The notes under the pieces are model-generated. The model had not been told where the DNA came from. It made no database searches and saw only the letters and a list, made by a program, of their open reading frames with translations. The position numbers were made by a program, and so were the translations under genes. Shown one piece after another: positions 48,533 through 59,468 of a stretch of 64,000 bases of DNA; the stretch's first letter is position 1; the number at the start of each line of letters is the position of its first letter. The stretch is from contig CAVXIC010000006.1 in the NCBI GenBank assembly GCA_963761755.1, positions 558,001-622,000 of the forward strand, written 5' to 3'. Origin of the DNA: CAJXVA01 sp963761755 (GTDB lineage: Bacteria; Myxococcota_A; Polyangia; Nannocystales; Nannocystaceae).

Positions 48533-49603
48533 GTGAGCACGCACGCTTCACACCTCTCGCTCCGGTACCGGACGCTCGCGCTCGCGCTGGTCTTCGCGGC
48601 CTGTGGCGGGTCGTCGCCTCAGGACGACGCTGCGCAGTCGCAGGCCGAGGCTCCGCCCAAGCCCAAGCCTGCGCCCGAGCCCGAGCCCGAGCCCGAGCCC
48701 GAACCCGAGCCGACCAAGACCCTGCCCACCACGCTCGCTTCGCTCGAAGAGGTGACCGCGGCGGCGGCCGACATCTACAGCCAGCATCGGCGCACCTTCT
48801 ACTGCAACTGCGCCTACACACCCCAGGACCGGGTGGCGCGAGGAACCTGCGGATACAAGACGCGCGCCGATGAGAGCCTGTCCAAGCGCATCGCGTGGGA
48901 TCGCGTCGTCCCCAACCGCGCCTTCGGCCAGCACCGCCAGTGCTGGAGGGAGCCTGTCTGCAAGGACGAGGCGGGCCTCCCGTTCTCGGGCGTGCGGTGC
49001 TGTCGGTTGGTCGACGAAGAGTTTCGGGCCATGGAGCTCGACCTGCACAACCTCGTTCCAGCCGTCGGAGAGCTGCAGGCCGACCGCTCGGACTTCGACT
49101 TCGGCGAGCTCGAGGGCGAGGCGCGCATGTACGGGGCGTGCGACTTCGAAGTCGACCGGTCCCAGCAGCGCGCCGAGCCAGCTGAAGAGACTCGTGGGGA
49201 CATTGCCCGCAGCTATCTCTACATGCGCGAGGTCTACGGCGAGGGTCTGCCGCTGACCCCCGAAGACATCGCCCGCTTCGAAGCCTGGCATCAGGCCGAC
49301 CCCGTCTCGCGGTGGGAGGTGCAGCGCAACAAGCGGATCGCCGCCCTGCAGGGGATCGGCAACAGTTACGTCCCCATGATCGCGCCCGATCCTTCGCCCG
49401 AAGAAGAGGCGGAAGAAGCCCAAGCGGCGGAGGATGCCGAGCCGGCCCCAGCGGCGCGCGCGCCGAAGGAGGCATCCGCAGAGTCGGCCGCACAGGCGCC
49501 GGAGGAACCTGCGGAGGAACCTGCGGAGCCCCCGGCCCAGGACGCACAGCCCGACGACGCACAGCCCGACGACGCACAGCCCGACGACGCACAGCCCCGG
49601 TGA
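48533..49603 (+). CDS. Endonuclease I-like lipoprotein with altered active site
   Basis: The 356-aa product has a lipobox signal (LALALVFAAC), a Pro/Glu/Lys linker, then an endonuclease I (EndA/Vvn/NucM) domain: FYCNCAYTPQDRVARGTCGY, FGQHRQCWREPVC, AMELDLHNLVPAVGELQADR, ARMYGACDFEVD and AEPAEETRGDIARSYLYM. In active relatives such as Vvn the catalytic motif is WEHVVP; here it reads WDRVVP, so the general-base His is Arg and the metal Glu is Asp. The metal-binding Asn in DLHNL is kept. It may therefore be inactive or bind DNA only. The C-terminus is an acidic Ala/Glu/Pro tail ending in DAQPD repeats. GTG start (48533) puts the lipobox in place. Confidence 0.88.
   Translation: MSTHASHLSLRYRTLALALVFAACGGSSPQDDAAQSQAEAPPKPKPAPEPEPEPEPEPEPTKTLPTTLASLEEVTAAAADIYSQHRRTFYCNCAYTPQDRVARGTCGYKTRADESLSKRIAWDRVVPNRAFGQHRQCWREPVCKDEAGLPFSGVRCCRLVDEEFRAMELDLHNLVPAVGELQADRSDFDFGELEGEARMYGACDFEVDRSQQRAEPAEETRGDIARSYLYMREVYGEGLPLTPEDIARFEAWHQADPVSRWEVQRNKRIAALQGIGNSYVPMIAPDPSPEEEAEEAQAAEDAEPAPAARAPKEASAESAAQAPEEPAEEPAEPPAQDAQPDDAQPDDAQPDDAQPR
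49541..49597 (+). repeat. 15-bp tandem repeat encoding DAQPD
   Basis: GACGCACAGCCCGAC is repeated three times (49541-49585) and begun a fourth time up to 49597, just before the stop codon. It encodes a DAQPD tail on the endonuclease-like lipoprotein. Copy number could vary without frame change. Confidence 0.9.
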
Positions 49604-49634
49604 GGCACTCGCCCGAGCGCGTCACCCCCGGGCA

Positions 49635-50558
49635 TCAGAAGCGCATGCTGAAGGACAGCCCGCTCTGCGTCCCGTCGGTGTAGGGCGCCAGCGAGTACTT
49701 GCCCTGCTGGATGGCCTTCTTCTCCTTGTAGCCTTGGCTGAGCAGGACGGCGCCCGCGGCGATCATGGCGCCGCCCAGGACGGTGACTCCGATGCTGCCG
49801 CCGACGCCGGCGCGTCGGTCGCTCCGGTCGCCGATGCGGCTGCTGCCGACGGTGCCGGCGACTCCGGCGAGGAACACGATCGCGCCGATGCCGCCCACCG
49901 TCCATCCGATGGCGATCTTGCTCTCGGACTTGTCCGCCGCCTGCGCCTTTTGCCGCTCGCGTCGGACCTCGGGGGGCGGGGTGTAGCCGGTGTCGAACTC
50001 GATGTCGGCCGACGCGCTGTCCTGCGCACCCTCGGTGGAGCTGGGGGCGAGGGTGCTCGTCTCTACACCGGCCTCGATCTTCTCGATGCGCGCCTGCAGC
50101 TCGTCGATGCGGTCCTGCGCCTTGGTCACCTCCGCTTCGGTCTCGGGCGTCTTCTTGAACATCGCCTTGTAGCTGGCCTGCCACGACTGCAGGAGCAGGA
50201 CCGCCTGCCGCAGGTGGGCGACGTCGCGGTCGACGTCGTAGGCCTTCTCCTGCGCGAGCGCGATGTTGTAGACCATCGCGTTGCGCACACCGGCCTGACT
50301 CTCGGGGACCTTCGCGTAGGCCTGCTGCCACAGGTCGATGGCCCCCTCGTAGTCGAAGGTGTCGTACTTCGACCGTCCGCGCTCGAACATCGCCCGCGCC
50401 TCCGCGAGCGCCGCCTCATCATCGCCGGCGGGCTCGGCGAGGACGACGGTCGGCACCAGGGAGGTCGCCGCGGTCGTGGGCACCGCGAGGGCGAGCGTCA
50501 GGGCGGAGCAGAGCAGGCGCTGGACCGGCGAGCGTGCAGGCACGCCGCGAGCATACAT
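49635..50558 (-). CDS. Exported TPR-like protein with C-terminal membrane segments
   Basis: The 307-aa product has an N-terminal signal (VQRLLCSALTLALAVPTTAA), then helical repeats (ALAEARAMFERGRSKYDTFD, VRNAMVYNIALAQEKAYDVD) of TPR outline, a coil (AQDRIDELQARIEKIEAG), and two hydrophobic segments (about 225-245 and 262-280; IGWTVGGIGAIVFLAGVAG) before a C-terminus ending GLSFSMRF. The pattern is a common uncharacterised myxobacterial envelope protein. The ATG (50558) begins MYARGVPARSP; a GTG at codon 6 is possible as well. Confidence 0.78.
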   Translation of the reverse strand: MYARGVPARSPVQRLLCSALTLALAVPTTAATSLVPTVVLAEPAGDDEAALAEARAMFERGRSKYDTFDYEGAIDLWQQAYAKVPESQAGVRNAMVYNIALAQEKAYDVDRDVAHLRQAVLLLQSWQASYKAMFKKTPETEAEVTKAQDRIDELQARIEKIEAGVETSTLAPSSTEGAQDSASADIEFDTGYTPPPEVRRERQKAQAADKSESKIAIGWTVGGIGAIVFLAGVAGTVGSSRIGDRSDRRAGVGGSIGVTVLGGAMIAAGAVLLSQGYKEKKAIQQGKYSLAPYTDGTQSGLSFSMRF

Positions 50559-50592
50559 GGCTCGCGGCGTGCGTGGACATGCCCCGCGGCCC

Positions 50593-52557
<1,965 letters not shown>

Positions 52558-52652
52558 CTTCGCGGACTAGCACCGGTGCGGAATCCGCGTCAAACGCTCG
52601 CGGAATGCGCGCCCGTTTGTCTTTCCCGTCCGGGTGCGCTACGTGCAACGCG

Positions 52653-53606
52653 GTGAGCACCGGGCAGTCGGCTCTTTTGCAGCGCCGCTTCGTGTTGATG
52701 ACCGGCAAGGGGGGCGTGGGCAAGACCACGCTCGTCGCGGCGCTTGCCGTGCACGCCGCCTCCTTGGGGATGCGACCGCTGGTCGTCGAGCTCGGGCACC
52801 GCGAGTCGATGCGCAGCGTCTTCGCGGTCGACGACATCGGGTTCACGCCGCGCGACGTCGGGCACGGTGTCCACGCGATGAGCGTCGATGTGGACGTCGC
52901 CGTGCTCGACTACATGCTCGAGCACATCCCCTCCAAGCGGATCGCGAAGGGGATCGTGCAGAACAAGGTCCTCGAGCGGCTCTTCGCGGCGATGCCCGCG
53001 GTCGGTGAAATCGCCACCATCAACAAGCTGCGGCAGCTCGAGGCGGAGACGCTGCCCTCGGGCGGCCGGCGCTGGGGTCCCATCTTGGTGGATCTCGACG
53101 CCACGGGCCACGCGCTCATGTTCCTGGAGCTCAGCTCGGTCATCGACAGCATCATGGGTGCAGGTCCAATGAAACGCCTGGTCGAGGAGACCGCTCAGAT
53201 GCTCGCCGATCCCACCATCACGCGGCTGTGCCTGGTGGCGACGCCCGCAGAGCTTCCGGTGACCGAGACGATCGAGCTCTACGGCAAGTTGGTGGGGCAG
53301 GGCACCGTCACCTTCGACTCCGTCTTCGCCAACCGGGTGCCTCGGATCCCGCTGAGCGCCAACGATGTCGCGGCCTTGGGGTCCGTCGAGTCGGCGGCGG
53401 TCGCGGTCGGCCGGGCCGACGTGGTCGCCGACGTCGCGTGGGCCCGTACGGCGGTGCGGCAGGTGGAGGCGGCCCAGATCCAGCTCGATCGGCTTCGCGC
53501 CGCGGTCGAGCTTCCGATCGTCGAGCTTCCGCTGCTTCCCGCGGCGCGCATGGACGCGGTGGTGCTCGCCCGACTGGGCGCGATGGCGGCAGGAGGTGCA
53601 TCGTGA
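52653..53606 (+). CDS. ArsA/GET3-like ATPase, first of a pair
   Basis: The 317-aa product has a deviant Walker A MTGKGGVGKTTLVAALA with the signature Lys, switch region RPLVVELGHRESM and the GPILVDLDATGHALMFLEL motif. The ArsA/GET3 family couples ATP hydrolysis to membrane targeting or transport. No arsenite pump or regulator is nearby, so arsenite export is unlikely. It overlaps the second ATPase gene by GTGA, so the two probably form a heterodimer. The GTG start (52653) begins MSTGQSALLQRRF; upstream codons lack this motif. Confidence 0.9.
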   Translation: MSTGQSALLQRRFVLMTGKGGVGKTTLVAALAVHAASLGMRPLVVELGHRESMRSVFAVDDIGFTPRDVGHGVHAMSVDVDVAVLDYMLEHIPSKRIAKGIVQNKVLERLFAAMPAVGEIATINKLRQLEAETLPSGGRRWGPILVDLDATGHALMFLELSSVIDSIMGAGPMKRLVEETAQMLADPTITRLCLVATPAELPVTETIELYGKLVGQGTVTFDSVFANRVPRIPLSANDVAALGSVESAAVAVGRADVVADVAWARTAVRQVEAAQIQLDRLRAAVELPIVELPLLPAARMDAVVLARLGAMAAGGAS

Positions 53607-54769
53607 GCCTGCAGCGCATGGTGGCCGAGCAGTCCCTGATCGTCTGCGTGGGCCCCGGCGGGGTCGGCAAGACGACGGTGTCCGCGGCGGTCGGTCTCGC
53701 GGGCGCCCGCGCGGGCCGCAAGACGGTCGTCCTGACGATCGATCCCGCCCGCCGGCTCGCGGACGCGCTGGGCTTGCCCGGTCTCGATGATGAGATCCGT
53801 CGCGTGCCCGTCGACCGGCTCCCCGCACGTGAGGACGGCAGGGCCACCGCGCCGCTGCACGCAGCCATGGTCGACACCGCGGCCAGCTACGCGTCCTTGA
53901 TCCGCCGCATCGCGCCCGACGAGGACACGCACCAGCGCATCGTGGGCAATCGCGTGTTCCAGGCGGTGTCGCGCTCGCTGGCCCGCTCGCACGCCTACAT
54001 CGCGATGGAGCGGCTCTACGACGCGATGGAGAACCACGACTACGACCTGGTGGTGCTCGACACGCCCCCGGCCCGCAACGCGCTGGACATCCTCGACGCG
54101 CCGATGTCCTTGGCCAACTTCCTCGACAGCCGCTTCGTCGACTGGTTCCTGCCCGGCGAAGGGCCCAGGGGCATCCGCGATCGCCTGATCGCCAGCGGAG
54201 GCGCGGTCGCCAAGCGCATGCTCGGGCTCGTCACCGGCAAGAAGCTGCTCGAGGAGATCGTGTCCTTCCTCGAGGCGTTCGCCACCCTGCGTGAGGGGTT
54301 CGCCACGCGGGCGACCCGGGTCGACGCCAGCTTGCGCGATCCCTCGTCCAGCTTCGTGCTGGTGAGCTCCGCCAACCCCGCGAGCGCCGACGATGCCGCC
54401 TGGCTGCGGCACGACCTGCAGCGCCGCAAGGTTCCGGTCGGTGGGGTCGTGTTCAACCAGAGCTACCTGCCGCTCGAGCCCGGCAACCCCCTGGCGCGGA
54501 TCTCGGCGCTGCGGGACGACGACCTCGACGCCCGGGTGTCTGCGCTCGCGCCCCACCTGCAGGCGGCCGACGACCCCGCCCGGCTTCTGCGCGAGATTCG
54601 AGCCCTGCGAGTCGAGGCCGCGGCGGAGAACGCTCGGTTCGATGTGATCGTCGAGGGGTTGTCCGCGGAGCTGGAGTCGGACTGCGCCCGGGTGCGCGTG
54701 CCCCGGTTCGGGGACGAGATTCGGGATCTCGACGGTCTGCTGCAGCTGGTGCGCGTCTTGGTGGGCTGA
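53603..54769 (+). CDS. ArsA/GET3-like ATPase, second of a pair
   Basis: The 388-aa product has Walker A VGPGGVGKTTVSAAVGLAGA, in which the signature Lys of the deviant loop is replaced by Pro, RKTVVLTIDPARRLADALGL and the switch YDLVVLDTPPARNALDILDA. The helical C-terminal half (EGFATRATRVDASLRDPSSS and later) resembles the client-binding domain of GET3-like proteins. Its GTG start overlaps the first ATPase stop. The different P-loops suggest unequal roles in a pair, as seen in the paired ArsA-like genes of actinobacteria. Confidence 0.9.
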   Translation: MSLQRMVAEQSLIVCVGPGGVGKTTVSAAVGLAGARAGRKTVVLTIDPARRLADALGLPGLDDEIRRVPVDRLPAREDGRATAPLHAAMVDTAASYASLIRRIAPDEDTHQRIVGNRVFQAVSRSLARSHAYIAMERLYDAMENHDYDLVVLDTPPARNALDILDAPMSLANFLDSRFVDWFLPGEGPRGIRDRLIASGGAVAKRMLGLVTGKKLLEEIVSFLEAFATLREGFATRATRVDASLRDPSSSFVLVSSANPASADDAAWLRHDLQRRKVPVGGVVFNQSYLPLEPGNPLARISALRDDDLDARVSALAPHLQAADDPARLLREIRALRVEAAAENARFDVIVEGLSAELESDCARVRVPRFGDEIRDLDGLLQLVRVLVG

Positions 54770-54819
54770 ACGGCGCGTTCGCTCGGGTACCGCAGAGTCA
54801 AACCGTGAAGGTTAGGTTC

Positions 54820-54838
54820 ACGATCTTTCCAAGATCGT
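54820..54838. promoter_or_regulatory. Perfect inverted repeat between ATPase and MYXO-CTERM genes
   Basis: ACGATCTT and AAGATCGT are exact complements with a 3-base centre (TCC). The site lies 51 bp after the ATPase stop and 96 bp before the next ATG. It may be an operator or part of a weak terminator; no T-run follows, so an operator is slightly more likely. Confidence 0.4.
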
Positions 54839-54933
54839 TGCGCCCGATTGCATCAAGACCAGCCCTTCGATTACTGTTCTCTCCGCCATCGTGCCGGTCT
54901 CAGCGGTTCGGCAGGATGGGGAGGGTTGGAAGC

Positions 54934-56277
54934 ATGATCACGTTTGTTCGAAGATTCGTTGCGATGCGTGCAGTCGGTCTGCCTGCGGTCGGTCTCACGG
55001 TTGGGCTCGGCGCCGCCGCACCCGCAGCTGCCGCGGAGTCTTCACCCCCCGCGTCCGGGTCCCTCGAGGAGCTCCAGGCGATCGGCCTTGGACAGTCTCG
55101 CGGCATGCCCGTCCCGGTGCCGCCCGATGCTCCGCGCCTGCGCAGCCCCAGTACGCCGCAAGCCCACGCCATGCCCGGCACGATCTTCGTCAACTTCGAC
55201 GGTGCCCAGCTGTCGTCGGGCTTCGATGACGCCATCAACAACGTCACCCAGATCTCCAACCTCGCCGGGGCGTTCGCTCCCTACGGGGCGGGAGCCAAGC
55301 GGGAGGCCGTAATGCAGGCGCTGGCGACCGACTGGGCCGCGTACGACGTGTTCATCACCGACGCCCGTCCGGCGTCTGGCGACTACACGATGAACATGAC
55401 CGGGCCGACCAATCCCTTCGGCGGCGGCGTGTTGGGCATCGCGCCGCTGGACTGCATGGATTCGCAGACGCACAGCAACATCACGTTCGCGTTCCACAGC
55501 GCGAACGACCAGTTCTCTGCGGCGATCCAGGCGACGACCGTCAGCCAAGAGGTGGCGCACTCCTACGGGCTCGAGCACGTCGACGAACCCGGCGACATCA
55601 TGAACCCCTTCAACGCCGGCGGGGACGCGTCGTTCATCGATGCCTGCATTCCGATCGTGACCAACGGTCAAGGGATCGCCTGCGGTCAACAGCACGCGCA
55701 GAACTGCCCCGGCGGGACGTCTCAAAACGCCCACCTCGAGCTCCTCGAGCTGTTCGGGGCCGCGGTGCCCGACACGGCTGCACCCACGGTCGCCATCACC
55801 TTCCCGGCCGATGGGGACGTCTTCGAGCCCGGGGCGAGCTTCACGATCATGGTCGAGGCGACCGATGACATCGAAGTGGACGAGGTGCAGCTGTTCAACA
55901 ACGGCACGCCCCTGCAGGCCGACGGCAGCGCGCCCTTTGGGTGGGAGGTCGAGAACATCCCCCAGGGCGAGTACACGATGTACGTGATCGCCACCGACAC
56001 CGCGGGCAACGAGACCACCAGCGAGTCGGTCTCCATCCTCGTCAGCGCCGCGCCCTCGGGCAGCGGGACCGGCGGTGGCGATGGGAGCAGCGGCGGGCCC
56101 GAAGACGACGACTCCGTCGGCAGCGGGACCGGCGGCGATACCGACGGCGTGGACAGCGTGGGTCTGGACGACGATGGCGCCCAGACGGGCTGCGGGTGCA
56201 CGCAACGGCCTGCGCAAGGCTCCGGGCTGCTCGCGCTGGCGCTCTTCGGGCTGGTCCGGCGCCGCAGAGCCCGATGA
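54934..56277 (+). CDS. Secreted metalloprotease-like protein with Ig-like domain and MYXO-CTERM tail
   Basis: The 447-aa product has a signal peptide (MITFVRRFVAMRAVGLPAVG to AAPAAAA). Residues about 80-270 form a protease-like domain (GTIFVNFDGAQLSSGFDDAI, WAAYDVFITDARPASGDY) with SQEVAHSYGLEHVDEPGDIM, which follows HExxHxxGxxH except that the first His is Gln. Residues about 280-375 are an Ig-like domain (PTVAITFPADGDVFEPGASF). A Gly/Ser linker and the tail CGCTQRPAQGSGLLALALFG ending RRRRAR is a MYXO-CTERM sorting signal, processed by a myxosortase and anchored to the outer surface. GGGGAGG before ATG 54934 supports this start; ATG 54916 is the alternative. Confidence 0.88.
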   Translation: MITFVRRFVAMRAVGLPAVGLTVGLGAAAPAAAAESSPPASGSLEELQAIGLGQSRGMPVPVPPDAPRLRSPSTPQAHAMPGTIFVNFDGAQLSSGFDDAINNVTQISNLAGAFAPYGAGAKREAVMQALATDWAAYDVFITDARPASGDYTMNMTGPTNPFGGGVLGIAPLDCMDSQTHSNITFAFHSANDQFSAAIQATTVSQEVAHSYGLEHVDEPGDIMNPFNAGGDASFIDACIPIVTNGQGIACGQQHAQNCPGGTSQNAHLELLELFGAAVPDTAAPTVAITFPADGDVFEPGASFTIMVEATDDIEVDEVQLFNNGTPLQADGSAPFGWEVENIPQGEYTMYVIATDTAGNETTSESVSILVSAAPSGSGTGGGDGSSGGPEDDDSVGSGTGGDTDGVDSVGLDDDGAQTGCGCTQRPAQGSGLLALALFGLVRRRRAR

Positions 56278-56325
56278 GTCTCGGGACCCGATGATCGTTC
56301 GAGGCTGGGCCGGCACTACCCGGTC

Positions 56326-57495
56326 GTGCCCCCCTCGAATCATCGGATCCGTGCCGTCGCCGAGGTCACCGCGGCGGCCGCGGCTTTGGCGGCCTGCGTG
56401 GCGACGAGTCCTGCCCCCTCCGGACCCGGCGAGCCCGATTCTCTGACCACAGGTGGGGACGATCCGCAGGTCCAGACCGCAGACGTCGTCCTGCACAATG
56501 GGCTGGACGCCACCGCGGTGGTCCGGGTGCGCCACTTGTCCCCAGCGGTCGACCTCGAGTGCACCGCGCTCCGGGCCGATCCAGGCGCGCTGTTGACCGA
56601 GGCCTTGCTCGGGCCGACGCAGACGTGGACGATCGCCAGCGGCGACAACCTGGGCATCGACCCGACCCAAGGGCGGCCGTGCGCGGTCGTTCGACTGGAC
56701 GGGGATGGCGTCTCGCCCCGCTGGCTGCTGTGGGAGCCCGGCGTGCGGCCGCAGGTGACCTTCGAGCCCGGCGTGCCGCCCGAAGGTCCCCGCGTCGTCC
56801 GCCTGCGTCCGGGGGGCTCGGGTGCGGTGCCCGAGGGAAGCGACGAGCTGGTGTTCACCCCCGACGATCCTCCACGCGGCACCGAGGCCTGCGCGCCGGT
56901 CGGTGACGGACAGCGCGTCGAGTGGGGCGAGCCCGTGCCCGCAGGCGGGGTGCTGCGTTCGGCGTCGTGGGGGCCCGACGGCTGTGCGGCGGTGGTGCTG
57001 TCCGCCGAGGATGATGATGAGCCCAGGCCCTGGTTCGTCTGCATCCCCGAGGCTGCGTGGCCCTTTGCGGTCGGCGACGAACTCCAGGTGCAGCCGCTGT
57101 TCGGATCCGGCACCGAAGCGGTCGAGTTGGTCTCCAGGGACGGGGACGACGTCGCGGCTCGGCTGCAGGTTTCACGGTCCGCCGAGGCCTCGACCCTCGC
57201 AGGTCTGAGGGTCGTGTACGGTGCCGACGAGGGCTGCGGATACGATGTGGAGCCCGGCTGCGGGACCGTGACGCGGGTCGGTTGGGTGGACGTCTTGTGG
57301 GCGCCGGACCAAGCGCTTCGGCTGCACCCCGGGGAGTCGGCCGAAGGCATCGTGCTCGAAGACGACGGGCTCGAGACGCGGGTGGAGTTGATCGTCGCGC
57401 AAGAGCGCGTCGCCCTCGATCCCGAGTGTGCGCTCGGACCCGACGTTCTAGGCCCAGACCTGGCCCTCGTGGTCACCCAAGAGGCGGAACAGTGA
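56326..57495 (+). CDS. Lipoprotein of unknown function
   Basis: The 389-aa product starts at GTG (MPPSNHRIRAVAEVTAAAAA) with lipobox AAALAAC (C24). The body is mostly beta: VVLHNGLDATAVVRVRHLSP, RPQVTFEPGVPPEGPRVV, PWFVCIPEAAWPFAVGDELQ, and GLRVVYGADEGCGYDVEPGC. The last part has paired Cys residues. No family is recognised. Its TGA overlaps the next ATG by one base (TGATG), so it forms a pair with the VWA lipoprotein. Confidence 0.75.
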   Translation: MPPSNHRIRAVAEVTAAAAALAACVATSPAPSGPGEPDSLTTGGDDPQVQTADVVLHNGLDATAVVRVRHLSPAVDLECTALRADPGALLTEALLGPTQTWTIASGDNLGIDPTQGRPCAVVRLDGDGVSPRWLLWEPGVRPQVTFEPGVPPEGPRVVRLRPGGSGAVPEGSDELVFTPDDPPRGTEACAPVGDGQRVEWGEPVPAGGVLRSASWGPDGCAAVVLSAEDDDEPRPWFVCIPEAAWPFAVGDELQVQPLFGSGTEAVELVSRDGDDVAARLQVSRSAEASTLAGLRVVYGADEGCGYDVEPGCGTVTRVGWVDVLWAPDQALRLHPGESAEGIVLEDDGLETRVELIVAQERVALDPECALGPDVLGPDLALVVTQEAEQ

Positions 57496-59060
57496 TGAAC
57501 GAGATGAAGACGAAACTCACCGGGTGCGTGTTGGCGCTGATGCTGGGCGGGGGCTGCTTCTCGCCCAGTGCAGACCGATCGGACGATGCCGCGGCCGGCG
57601 ACGACTCGGCGGGCACCGGCGGCGGGGGCGTCGGCCCGGCTCTCGGACAGGGCGGGGCGCAGGACTTTGGCCAGTTTCGGCAGATCCTCGAGGACGGAGG
57701 CATCCCGGGCCCCGAGACCATCGACGACGTCGGCTTCTTCGCCGAGCATCGCATCGACCTCGGGCAGGCCGACTGCGAGGACGATGTGTGCCTCGGTGGC
57801 GCGCTCGCGGTGATGGGCAACATGGTCAATGGCGGCAACTGCACGATGCTCATGCTCGGCATGACCACCCCGATCGACATCGCGTCGATGCCTCGGCCGC
57901 CGCTGAACCTCGCCATCGCGATCGACACCAGCGGCTCCATGACCGGCACCCCGATCGAGTACGTGCGTCGCGGCTTGCTGGAGATGCGCGAGGTCTTACG
58001 ACCCGAAGACACGGTGACCCTGATCGGCTTCTCGGACGATGCGGCGGTGCTCGCCGATGGTGTCGCGGGCGATGACCCCGCGCTGACCGATGCGATCGAG
58101 TCCCTGTCCGTCGACGGGCGGACCAACGTCTATGCGGGTCTACGGACGGCCCTCGAGCACGTCGACGCGTCCGCGGACGCGCAGCTGCAGAACCGGGTGC
58201 TGCTGCTCTCCGATGGGGAGACGACGACCGGGGTGGTCAACGACGCGCGCGTGCAGGCGCTCGCCGAGGCGTACGCGACGCGGGGCATCTCCGTGTCGAC
58301 CATCGGCATGGGCGACAGCTTCGATCCGGCGCTGATGCGGGGCTTGGCCGAGGCGGGCGGCGGCGCGTTCTACTTCGTCGAAGACCCCGCGGCGGTCGAA
58401 GAGGTGTTCGTCGAGGAGGCGCAGGCGTTCCTGCTGCCGCTGGCCCTCAACGTGACGATCGATGCGGAGGTCGCCGACGGATACACCCTGCGTGGGGTGT
58501 TCGGGACCCAGCGTGCCGTGGTGACGCCCGGGCGGACCCGCATCGAGATTCCGACCCTGCAGCTCGCCCACCGCATCTCCGCCCACGACGACGCCGGCGG
58601 CAGGCGTGGGGGCGGCGGCGCGATCGTGATCGAGGTGACACCTGGCGCCGAGGCCAGCGGGACCGACGTCGGAACCCTTCGCTTGGCCTACGACACCCCG
58701 TGGTCCGACGAACGCGTCGAGCAGGAGGTCGAGATCGTCTCTCCGCTCCAGCCTGGGGAGACGCCTGAAGACGGCTTCTTCGAGGTGGAGGGCACCCGCA
58801 AGGCGTTCGTCATGCTCAACCTCTACGTGGGCTTCGAGATGGCTGCGACCCGCGCGGCCGCGGGCGATGGCCTGGGCGCGCTCGCGGTCCTCGAGCCGCT
58901 GCGCGAGGCCGTCGCGACCTGGTTGCGCGTCTTCCCCGACCCCGACATCGAGGACGATCTGCGCTACGTCGACCTCTTCGTGGAGAATCTGGAGGCCGCA
59001 GGCGTCGCGGTCCCGATGGAGCTGCCGCCGGTGGCCGAGGATCCGTGGCCGCAGGATTGA
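57495..59060 (+). CDS. VWA-domain lipoprotein
   Basis: The 521-aa product starts MNEMKTKLTGCVLALMLGGGC with the lipobox Cys at residue 21. After a Gly/Ser/Asp linker a von Willebrand A domain (about 130-320) has a complete MIDAS, IAIDTSGSMTG, with TNVY and LLSDGETTTG. A C-terminal part (about 330-521) of beta strands and helices is like that of YfbK/TerF-type VWA proteins (VTLIGFSDDAAVLADG, AFVMLNLYVGFEMAATRAAA). It is translated together with the preceding lipoprotein. Confidence 0.9.
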   Translation: MNEMKTKLTGCVLALMLGGGCFSPSADRSDDAAAGDDSAGTGGGGVGPALGQGGAQDFGQFRQILEDGGIPGPETIDDVGFFAEHRIDLGQADCEDDVCLGGALAVMGNMVNGGNCTMLMLGMTTPIDIASMPRPPLNLAIAIDTSGSMTGTPIEYVRRGLLEMREVLRPEDTVTLIGFSDDAAVLADGVAGDDPALTDAIESLSVDGRTNVYAGLRTALEHVDASADAQLQNRVLLLSDGETTTGVVNDARVQALAEAYATRGISVSTIGMGDSFDPALMRGLAEAGGGAFYFVEDPAAVEEVFVEEAQAFLLPLALNVTIDAEVADGYTLRGVFGTQRAVVTPGRTRIEIPTLQLAHRISAHDDAGGRRGGGGAIVIEVTPGAEASGTDVGTLRLAYDTPWSDERVEQEVEIVSPLQPGETPEDGFFEVEGTRKAFVMLNLYVGFEMAATRAAAGDGLGALAVLEPLREAVATWLRVFPDPDIEDDLRYVDLFVENLEAAGVAVPMELPPVAEDPWPQD

Positions 59061-59104
59061 CCCGGTCGTTGCGATTTCGCCCGCTCGGGTCACACTGAGG
59101 GACG

Positions 59105-59374
59105 ATGGACCGCGTTACGCGCGCCAAGCTGGACTCGCTGGTCCACGAGCTGAGCATCCGCGAGCCCCTGGGCACGCTGGCATCTCAGGAGGACATCGAG
59201 GAGATCGCGCGGAGGTTCCAGCTCGATCCGATGATCGTTCGGCGGGTGGCCGAGCAGCAGGGTCTGCGGGTGGGGCCCGGGTCCGTCGAGGACGAGCGGG
59301 TGCCCACGGCCGAGGCCGACCCCAACCAGGCCACGCAGGTGATGTCCTTGGAAGAGCTGCTCGAGGAGCAGTGA
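59105..59374 (+). CDS. Small cytoplasmic protein of unknown function
   Basis: The 89-aa product is a mainly helical, acidic protein without signal peptide. It reads MDRVTRAKLDSLVHELSIRE, EDIEEIARRFQLDPMIVRRV and TQVMSLEELLEEQ. The central part recalls a winged-helix or HTH core. No family could be assigned. Start and length fit its neighbours. Confidence 0.7.
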   Translation: MDRVTRAKLDSLVHELSIREPLGTLASQEDIEEIARRFQLDPMIVRRVAEQQGLRVGPGSVEDERVPTAEADPNQATQVMSLEELLEEQ

Positions 59375-59468
59375 GCACCGGCTGCGGGTCCCACACGTCG
59401 GACTTGGTGCCGCCCATCCGCACGCGGGGATGGCACCGCGTCGAGGCCGCGGTGTATCGTGACGCTCG

